A DNA stretch of 55,095 nucleotides from Mesostigma viride (Eukaryota; Streptophyta; Mesostigmatophyceae; Mesostigmatales; Mesostigmataceae): the NCBI GenBank assembly GCA_009746045.1, contig RPFO01000102.1, positions 1,876,483 to 1,931,577 of the forward strand, given 5' to 3'. The notes beneath the pieces were generated by a model that saw only the letters and a list, made by a program, of their open reading frames with translations, searched no databases and had not been told where the DNA came from. A program made the position numbers and the translations under genes. How positions within the stretch are numbered: position 1 is the stretch's first letter; the number at the start of each line of letters is the position of its first letter. Shown here in pieces: positions 1 to 9,900 of this stretch.

Positions 1-234
1 ATACACATGCCATGTACTGTGAGCATGAAATCGTCAGGAGAATGGTTACTTGCCCAAATTTCCATGGAATGCTGGCCAGCTGTGTGCTGGCTTGAACCCC
101 CCGTTTTACCCTGCTGAAACTGGCTTTGCTCAGTGCAAGACATCAAACACTTGAAGCAGCAGGAAGGGTTTGTGTAGTTTAAAAGCTGTCCACACACTAC
201 AGAGGCCATGGCCACCCAGATAACCGTAGATTAC

Positions 235-3200
235 CTTGTTGCAAACCTGGGTTTCTGTTTCGCAGTTGACGACGCCGACGTTCATGATTCTGTGCAAAGC
301 CAACCACCATCACCGCACATAATGAGGAAATGTCCCCCATAGAATAAGCCTCTTTCAAAAGCCATGATGAAGAAGGCATGGAAGGATGGTACATCCCAGC
401 TCTTTAGGAAGCATCGTAGGCTAACGAGCTGACTATTAGGCTTAACCCTGTTTGCCACTTGCACATTGTGCATGTTTACACCAAAAAGAAAATAGCATTT
501 GGCATGGTCTAAAGAAGGCAGCTTGCAGCCGAAATCGAAATCACCGCCACGTGTAATGACTTCGTCGGACAATGCATTTGCCTGTACCGGGTGCACGAAT
601 TGTGAAACAGGCACAGACCCCAGCACCAGAGATTTTTCTATTACACATTTCAGGAAAAGCAGAGAGGTGCAAAGATGGGATGACATTATGACAGTCCAAG
701 CTCAGCTGCATGCATGCATGAACAACCTACCCTCGCATATCCTCTGCCAATGTTGCCAGGACGTCCTTAAGAAGGGCACACTCAGGGCCTGCCATGAAAG
801 GCAGCCAAGCCAACAAGACGCGGAGCAAATCAACAGCGTTTATCAGGTAATGCCATCCAACATTTAACTGCGCACTGACTTCACTCCATTCTCGGGCTAA
901 GATAAAAAGCGGGGGGGGGGGGGGTTAGAGCACAGGTCAAGCCACGTAACCTAATAAAATCATGGCTACAATGCACGGACTAGCACAACACATCAGACTT
1001 GAATACTTTAGTGGGAACAATGCCTTTAACGTGGTGCTTCTTCGAGGTCATGGCTGTTCGGGATATTGTCGATACGACGCACCACAAGCTGCCACTCAGC
1101 AGGCATCATGCATGTCACGATAAATCACAGGCATGGCAGTCCAGACATTGAAGGCAAAAACAGGAAACGTCTCATACGAGGTGACCCCATTTGTTAGTGC
1201 TGCGCCAAGGGGTGCATGATGCTGAAGCGATTCCTTACACATCCATGGTATCAGTCATGCTCATACATGCTAGAGAATAACACGACATAACGGAACACAC
1301 AAACAAGTAACCATGCATGTCAACATGGTGGCCTGCACAACACCACATCACCAGCTGCAGGGCACATAGCCCACCGCATATCCAGAACACTTGTTGTTAT
1401 GACTGTACAGGGTGCTTGCCGCTTGAATGGTCTGACAATATTACTGTGATGTCTACCTTATTATTGTCGATCCGGAGAAATCTTTCGACCTACACTAGCA
1501 TGTAACGAGTACCATGGTGGTTAAAAAATATATATACAGACAAGGTAATTGGTGAGCTATGCTCATTTTATCTATGACTAACCTGCTGAGCGGAGAAGGC
1601 AATGCCGTATAGCACAAAAGGAAAAAATATTTTGCAGAAAAATATTTTTTGTGCTGGCACCTGTACCTCAGCCACCCTGTAGGGGTTGGCTGGACAGGCG
1701 GTTGCTATAAAAGGTGGGCTTCCATTCTAGGGAAGCAGGTTGTTTCTTTTGCCTGAGAACCTCACGTGACCACATCACAAAAAACAAAACACAAGGCAAC
1801 ACATCAAGCATTATAACCCACCATGACCTCAACAGTGACAGCCCCAGACCGGAAATTCATAGCGCAACCCAAGCAAGCAGCCCAGAGGGATGCGCCCCAA
1901 AGGAGGCCGCCACTGCGGTCCAGAAGATCCTAGGGGAGGGGGGTTGGCTAGAGCGAATCCAGAAGCTCAACCAGGGGCGTGCCAAGAACGTCATGGACGC
2001 ATTGGAGGAAAGGGGGATTGTCAGCGATTGGTATGGGGAGGAGGCCCTGGCCGATGTGCTAGCAGCGCAGCTGGGGGAGGCTATTGCAGAGCCGGATCCA
2101 CCAGCGTCAACGGGTGCGGTGGGAACAGGGGGTGTTCCCCCTTCGGCAGGTGGAAGCGGAGGGGCGGGGCACGGTGGAGCGGGCGGTGGGGAGGAGATTG
2201 GCGCCCCTGGGGCGATCGACCAGGATGTGGCGGACCTAGACCGAAACATAGGTCGGCTGCTGGGGACCAAAACAGGATATGCAACCCCAGCTGGAGGGCT
2301 TCCGACCCGGCCGGGCGACGCCCTCACTGGCAGAGATATTGGAGTCCTGATAGCGGCCATGTCGAAGCTGCTGGACCAGGCAAAGACTCCAGCAGTGCAA
2401 GCCCAGCAGCGGCGGCGACTGCTGGCATGCTGGCGCGCACGAAGGGAGTGGCGCTGAGCGGGAACGCAGTGCCGGTCCTGCTGAGCAACATGCTGGAAGC
2501 AGCGCTGCCGGGGATGCTGGACTACGCAGAGAGCGTGGGGGGGAAGTCAATCCGTGCGTCGATAATGCTGACGATGCAGGGGGGCAGCACAGCCAGCGGG
2601 GAGAGGCGGATGCTGGTCCTGCAGATGGCAGGAATTCTGGACACGATGGTGACAGAATTTGGCTACTGGGCCACGCCACGCTCCGAGGTGATTCTGGAGC
2701 TGGCAGCAGCCGAGTACCTGGCGAAGCTGATCACGGCGTGTCAGCTGGTGGATGTGGGGTCGACGGGCTGGAAGGGCACTCCGTCGGCGATGCTGCCATT
2801 CCAGGAGGGTGGGGCGATGCTGGCGTCTCCGGCAGTCCTTCGTGATCAGCATGGGGAAGCTTCAGCACAAGCTGGAGCAGGGCCCCGGCAAGAAGGGGCA
2901 GGGCGGCCCGTCCAACAACAACAAGGGAGCAGTGCCTCCTTCCGCTGCCTCTTCCAGCGCCGCTTCCAGCTCGTGACTGGTGGCAGCAGGTACGCTCAGG
3001 CCGTAGGCGCGATAGGATGAGTCGGGCTTTCAATGCTCGCACACTAGCCTGTCAAGCGGTTAGAGCTTTAAACTGGATGGGGGGGGGTGGCGAGACCCGC
3101 CTGCTGTAGATTCAGCCCGTGTGCCCGGGCCCCTGCAGCAGGCGGCCCTAGATGGGATCGATGATGCTTGTAGGTCCTTTGTCCGCCGGAACGGTGGTTC

Positions 3201-6200
3201 CGTAGCAGCAATGGCAGGATCTGTAGTGGATGGGGGTGAATATGCTGAAGGAGCCCCTTACGGGCCGTTAGTAACCGCACGCTTGGCCTTGCCTGGTCCG
3301 GGGGAAGGTGGCCAAGTGGATGTGCTGAACTTACTACCCCCCTCTCGGGGAGCGATTTTGAATGATGAGAGTACGATGGTACAGACACTGAGCCCAGCAG
3401 AGCGGATCTTGCAGAAGTCAATGTGGATCTCGCGGGGGTGTAACATGAAGGAGTTCGCGCGGGTTTGCACGGCGTGTGTGGAGAGGGGGATATTGGGTGG
3501 ATTTTTTGAAGAGCAGCCGCATATGGTGAACGGTACTTTCGGGGTCAGAAAGCCCGACAGCCGTATACGTATTGTGGACAACCGTCGTGGCAACATGCCA
3601 CTACCAGATCCTATGCCCGCTTTTTTACCACACCTTGGCGTGATTTGCGATTTGCCACGCGCGCTGGGGAGGATGTTTTTTGGGGCGTATCAGATTTGGA
3701 TTCCTACTACAACAGACTCCGCCTGCCCGTTTGGATGCGGCGGTACTGTGCCTGGCTGCCGGTGTGGTCGGATATTGTGGGCCTTAGTGGAGCACGTCGG
3801 AAGGTGTGGCCGTGGATGTTGTGCTGGCCAACGGGAAACAAGCTGGCCGTCGCTGTGGCCCAGTGCGTGCACCAGTCCGTGCTGTACCGCTGTGGCCCCA
3901 AGCCCCCGTTGGAGGCTAGTCGTGCCCTGAGCATCGATATGTCCGCGCTGATCCTGGTGGCGGAGGCTAATGAGGCGGGGCAGACCGTCCGGCTGAGGCT
4001 GGAGGAGGACCTTGCTGCGCCCTTGGCGCCCTCGCCGTGCTTCGAGTCTCGGCAGGATCCGGAAGGTATGCATGCTGTGACGATCGATGACCTCCATTTC
4101 ACCCACTGTGCGTCGGTGGATGGAGTGAATCAGCAGCTAGATCGTGTTCAGGCTGCCGACGCCGCTGTTGGGCTGGTGCAGAAGTCTGACAAGGTGGTAC
4201 GGGCGACAGCTGAGCAGACTGGTGTGCAGGCGGTGGGTGTCATTCACCAAAGAGATGGCGACGTGGTGCCTGTTCCTGAGCGTGTGGTGGCGGTTATCGC
4301 TGCTACTCATAGAATCTTGGATCGCGGGTTTACATACTACCGCGAACTTAGTTCTGTGCTTGGGAAGTGGGTGTGGATGCATCTGCTGTGCTGCCCCATG
4401 TTCTCGGTGTGGTCTGAGACGTATCGGTTGCTAGCAGCAATGAACGCCTCCCTGCCTGGGCGCCGCTGGCGGCTCCCTGAGGGGGCCCGCCGGGAGCTTT
4501 AGGCGGCGATCGACCTGGCCCCCTTTTTAAGGGCTGCATGGGCCCGGCCCCTTTCTGACCGGGTCATCGCAAGTGATGCGAGCAGCTCCGGCGATGGGGT
4601 GGTCTACAGGGACCTTCCGTGGGCCGTTTGTGCCCAGCTGGCAACCCGGCGCGAGGCATGGGGGTGGCGGACGACAGCCTTAGCGTCTTGTGAGTACTGG
4701 AACCTGGAGAGCATGGAGGAGGGGGACTACAGCCTGCTGGGCGGTGGCCACTGGCGTACGGCACTGTCCTACAGGTGGCGGGAGCAGCCTAATCACATCA
4801 ACGTCAAGGAGGCGATTGCTGCGACGCAGGGGGTCGAGTGGTCATGCCGGACCAAGGCGTGTTGAGGTAAGCGAGTCGTCCGGCTTGTGGACTCTAATGC
4901 TGTAGTGGGGGCGTTTGCCAGGGGGTGCTCGTCTTCCTACTGCCTCAACCAGCTGGTTCGGCGTTACTGCGCTCTGTCACTGGCTGGTGACACGCACAGT
5001 CACTGGGTCTGGGTGGCTACCGACCACAACCCAGCGGACAAGGCCAGTCGGCGTGGCGCCTGTATTCCTGACTTGACCCGGTGCGGTGACGTGCATCCCA
5101 ACCCTGGGCCTGAGGGCAGCGGCGTGTTCGGGCTGTCAGCCCTCAGCCTTTGCCCTGGCACCTCTGCTATTTCACTACATGCCCTGTTGCTAGTTTCACG
5201 TCGATAGGTGCATTTGAGTGCGTTGATTATTATTGCTTTCCAGCAGTATTTACGCATTAGCGAGGCTGCGGGTTCGGAATGTGGCTCATCCCGGCCACCC
5301 CCTTCTCGAGCCAGGGCCCGCGGTCGGTGCCCTGGTGCTGCGCAACCCCAAAACTGCGCAGGGGGCGGCCCAGCACGTCCTCGTCCGGGATCCACTTTCT
5401 TTGTGGCTCCTGCGACGCCTGACGGCTGGCGAGCCCCCGGATGCACTTCTCTTTCGGGGTCTAACGTACCGCCAGGCTAGGCAGCAGTGGGAGGCTGTGC
5501 AGGCCCGCATGGGCATCCCGGGCATGTTTTCTTTTCCCAGCCTCCGGGATGGGGGGGCCACGCACGATGCCCTCACTGGCGAGTCGCCGGAGGCCATTCA
5601 GCTGCGCGGCCGGTGGGCTTCGGCCCTCTCGGTCACGCGCTACATTGGCCTCCACCGCAGCCTCCTGGGGCAAGACATCCCGCCCGCCCTCTGGGCTCAG
5701 GCCCTGGGTTTTGACCCAGCGGCCTTTCGGCGCCACTTTGGTGGCGTCGTGTTTTGACGTCTTCCAGTTTTCATCTCTCGTCTTTTAGCTATCAACTGAC
5801 CTCACCGTTGTGTTGGAGGTCAGGGGGGAAATGGTTTAACTAACCCGAGGGTGAACCTGGGTTGGGACAAAGTACCCCCATAGCTAGGTGGTAAAGTTTT
5901 CTTTTTTGCATGTCTTACGTATTTTTCGGCTGTTAGCCATGTAAAGAGATGTGGGTAGAGCAGGGGCACAGCTGCTGTGGGCTGGCCCTGCAAATTCACG
6001 TAGTGTGCTCACCCTAGCATACGGATGGCCGTGTTGCCATCTGGTAGACAAGTTCGTGCTATTCCACCGTATAGAGCTAGCACACATATTGTAATAAATT
6101 TGATGTTTTGTGGTGATGCATGCAAAGCAAAGCAAGGCCAGAAATGGATCTGTGACTTGCAAGTTTGCGACCTATTACACAAGAATTTCGTTGCAATTTT

Positions 6201-6854
6201 TGCTGAGCCGGAACCGCTTTGCACGGCTGGCATGTGGACTGCGCTGCGCTGTGCCTTACAGTAAGGCTCGACTGCGCCAGGTAGCGCATAGCCCTGGGAC
6301 CACTGCTGCAGAGCATCGCGGATACTGCATTTCTTACTTGTATACCTCAAGAATAAAAAAAAGAAGCCTTGAGCTTAAAAAAAAAAAAAAAAAAAAGCAG
6401 CTAGAAAAACGAGAAGTCTTGAGCTCAATCACAAACCCAAGTATACTAGCCTATGACCAACTCAATGCATACCAACCCTCTGGCTTAATACCTAGCACCA
6501 AGAGACAGCGGTCTGGCACCACCTAGCTACAAAAATTGCTAAAAAATTCAGCTGGGCGCGCAATCATAAAATTCTGCTTTGCCAGTCAAGCAAACCTAGT
6601 TGTCCAACTAGTGTAAGGGCACACTCTGTCGCAATATGTTTGGACCACTAGGGTGTGTCAATGTGGAGCAGAAAGCCTGTGCACGCCATGCAAGCAGTCC
6701 CACATAATAGCTGCCCACCACTCACATGTTCCCTTGTAAAACAGGACAATGGCCATTTCCTTTGGGGGAGTGACGTAGTGCGCCCAGGATGCGGATGTCA
6801 GCCTCAGCACATTCTCAGGCAGGGTGGGAAATGAATCTTTTGGTGTGTCCTCAC

Positions 6855-6940
<86 letters not shown>

Positions 6941-9900
6941 TTCTGCTTTTCCTGCTCCTCTCGCGCCCTCTCTGCACAGGAAGAGCACAGTGCATCAAAG
7001 TGAAGCAAACCACAGCAGGATTAGCGACAAGGCAACTGCAGTGTTTCCGAAGCCACTTCCGACCAACTTCGTTCGGACCGGTCCAGATATTCCATGCCAG
7101 GTGCTCGTACGGGGCCCCCTGATGGCTATTTGGGCCTTTCCTGTAACCCTTGGCCCCCCTCTACTTGGGTACTCCATACCACTTGTTTGCAGCTTTCCGG
7201 TGCTCTGCTTGGAGGAATATCCCAATGGGTGATAACGGTTTTCTCTTTCCCCTTTAAAATAGAGGATCTTTCCTCCTAGACTATACTGAGTGACAACGCG
7301 CACCAAGTTTCCCTTTGCACAGAAGACAAGGGCACTTATACTCAAATGAAATTACGAGCCTCCCCCGAGCCAACGCAGGTGTCAGCCCGCCCGCCACTGC
7401 CATCTGAATATTCCATGACCCTGAGAACTAACAGGTGCCTATTTGCCTGCCCCTCCTCACCCTGGGCCCCACCCACCTGCCCGCGGGCTACGGCACTCCC
7501 CCTCCCCATCTACTTGCTGCCACTTCTCCGCTTAAAGTAAGTGCAAGGCCCTAGGCTACAACTATGGGTGAGTGCAGTGCATGGCCCTTTTGCTACCGCC
7601 ACGTGGCCCCTCCCAGTGCCCCCCCCGCTCCCCCCCACCCGTGCCTACTCTCCGCGCATTTTTTCTAGGCTACTACCCCCGCCACTCCAACGATTGCCCC
7701 CAATTACTTTGCCCCTTCAACGTTGGCACACCTTAAGAGAAGCACTTGGGCCACCATGGCCATGCACAATTGCCAGCTGGCATCCAGCCGCTCACATGTT
7801 ATGCCATCCTGTCCTACCATTCAGGCACCCCAAACATAGCGCTAAACTATTGTATCCTGGCCGAAAGGAATTTCATGTGCACCCCTCTTGTTACCAGTTG
7901 CGACATAGCACAGGCTTCCATCTAGCTTGGCAACACAATGGGCACAGAATGACAAAGTAGCAGCTAACATAGGCAGGCAGCTCACAAGGCGTTTCATAGT
8001 ATGAGATGGAAAGGGTCGAGGGAAGGTAAGGGCGGTCAGGCTTACGGCTATAAACGAAGAAATAAAGTTCGCATTCCTACTCAGCGCTAGCAAACACAAC
8101 CTCTCCAGAGGCAATTGACAGTAAAACTATAGGCCCAAGAAGGTTGCAGTACAGTAGGACCTTCAAAGATAGACTACTGCAAGTGAATGCGATCATCTTA
8201 CATTTGGTCAGCGGTGAATAGAATTGCATGGATGTGAGAGGGCATGCGCATGCAATCAGTGCGAGGCTTGCGCCATCACCCACCTTCCATTGAGTCCAGC
8301 TCGTTGTCGTACATACGCCGTGACGTGGGGTTTGCTAGCGTTTGGTAGGCTGCGCAGTCATGGACAGCGACGCGGAGCGCAAAAATAGGCCATAGTGCAC
8401 ATGGCAATAAAGATATAAGCAGAGCCTCTCAACAACTGAAGAAAGGTGGCCAGCAAGGTATCTGCAATCACTGGCCCCGGCAGAACCGCTTGCTGAAAAG
8501 AACCTGGCCTGCCCAGTCATAGATTGGCATTGTCCGGCAAACCTTTTAATCAAATTCAACCCTCAAGTACCGCCGACCTTTCCACATTCTCCTGGACTAA
8601 GTAACATGTTTTGCAAGTTCCGACGGCAGGAAGTGCCCCTGGTCTCACCACACTTACACAACAGAGATGGGGAAGTGATAACCTTCCTGGTCCCAATCAA
8701 CCAATAGCAAAGGAAAAGCCTAATAGTAGAGCCTGAGCAAGTTGTTATATATTCAGAATTGCATTCAAACACGGCAAAAAAAATGTATCTGCTGGAAATA
8801 CTTGTCAAGTAGCTTCATAAATAGGTTCATTGGTCTGTCACAGGACAAGAGGAATTTGTTTTCCCTGGAAAGAAACCACAACTAGTCTTGTTTGCGCAGG
8901 CAGATCCAGAACAATTAAGGCTGTTTGCTCAGCCAAGCAGTGACGAGCAGGCATAATCTGACAGCCCTATCCCATTTCCTGAGATAATGACAAGCCTGCC
9001 TGAGCATGTCCATTCAGCAACAAGACCACCAATTCTGACAAGAATCATCCCTTGTTATAGGTATCCGAGGCCAATTACCGAATACAAACGCCCGGACTTA
9101 GCCCTCGCCAGACTACAAACCTCAGCTGCGCTGCCTGCTTTACGCAACAGTGCTGCCCAGATGCTAAACATTGCTATTATGCTGCCCAACAAAGCACTAC
9201 CCACCTCCCCCGATCCCTGTGCTAAAAAAGAACAGAATTCAGTTAGCTGAGATACCTCGAGGCTGACTTGTGGCCGGAGCCACACAGGGGGAACATACAA
9301 TGTGACCGGAGTTATTCTGGCGGAGACTGAATAACAGTGCCGAGCGCCGGTTGTGGCGCGACGCACACACGTGTACGCAAGTTACGTAGCTAGCAACTAG
9401 CCTAGTGGACGTTGTGCTTAGTAACGTTGCTACAGGTCTAGAAGCCTCTAGAGCCTGGACACGTGGCGGACAATTGAGCGTAGTCCAGTTGTCCTAGGGA
9501 ACTCGTGTGAGTGATGTGTCCACGACATATAATGTGTGCCCACTTATGGAGTGAATAATGACAAGGAACGCCCGATCCCTGGCGTTACTGCATATCACAG
9601 TCTCACACTGAGTTCCACCAACATCTCCAACGTCTCTCTCTATCTAACTAATTCCTTCCAATGTGAAATTGTATGGCTGTTGCGGCCTCACCTTGCTTGA
9701 CTGCCAGGAACTCCTTGTTTGCTGTGGGCCGCTTGTTCACGTCAGGGTGGTATACCTTGGTAAGACTGCAAGTGGGCAAGGCCCCATGCACCGGGGACAC
9801 ATGACAGCAGGTAAGCCAAGGATAATAGGTAGTGAGTCAAGCAAAAATCATAGTAGTAGCAGAACATCCTGTTTGTAGGAATAATAGCGGGCCTTCCATA

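Larger units (their letters stand above)
1700..5890 (+). mobile_element. DIRS-like (tyrosine-recombinase) retrotransposon, degenerate
   Basis: Coding order is a gag-like region (1714-2976), reverse transcriptase plus RNase H (3121-5207) and a tyrosine recombinase (5208-5757), all on the plus strand. There is no DDE integrase, which is the DIRS-order layout. A TATA-like CTATAAAAG lies at about 1704-1712. Several frameshifts and an in-frame stop at 4501 break the frame, so the copy is probably inactive, although assembly errors could add some shifts. I could not define the terminal repeats; the ends given are approximate, bounded by sequence shared with locus C on both sides. Confidence 0.75.
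790..6725 (-). other. Intron 5 of gene A, expanded by a DIRS-like insertion
   Basis: The donor is ACAT|GTGAGT at 6725 and the acceptor CAG is at 789-791. The matching intron in locus C is only about 0.87 kb (47405-48275). Flanking intron sequence is recognisably shared with locus C near both ends: about 800-1290 resembles 47405-47890, and about 6660-6725 resembles 48235-48275. The extra length is the retroelement at about 1.7-5.9 kb plus 5.9-6.6 kb of sequence I do not recognise, which includes a 20-bp A tract near 6379 flanked by two similar copies of AGAAGYCTTGAGCTYAA. Confidence 0.65.

Noticed and set aside
9380-9660. Solo LTR in an intron of gene A
   Set aside because: The A/T- and CTAG-rich stretch has no matching terminal inverted repeats or target duplication that I could find.
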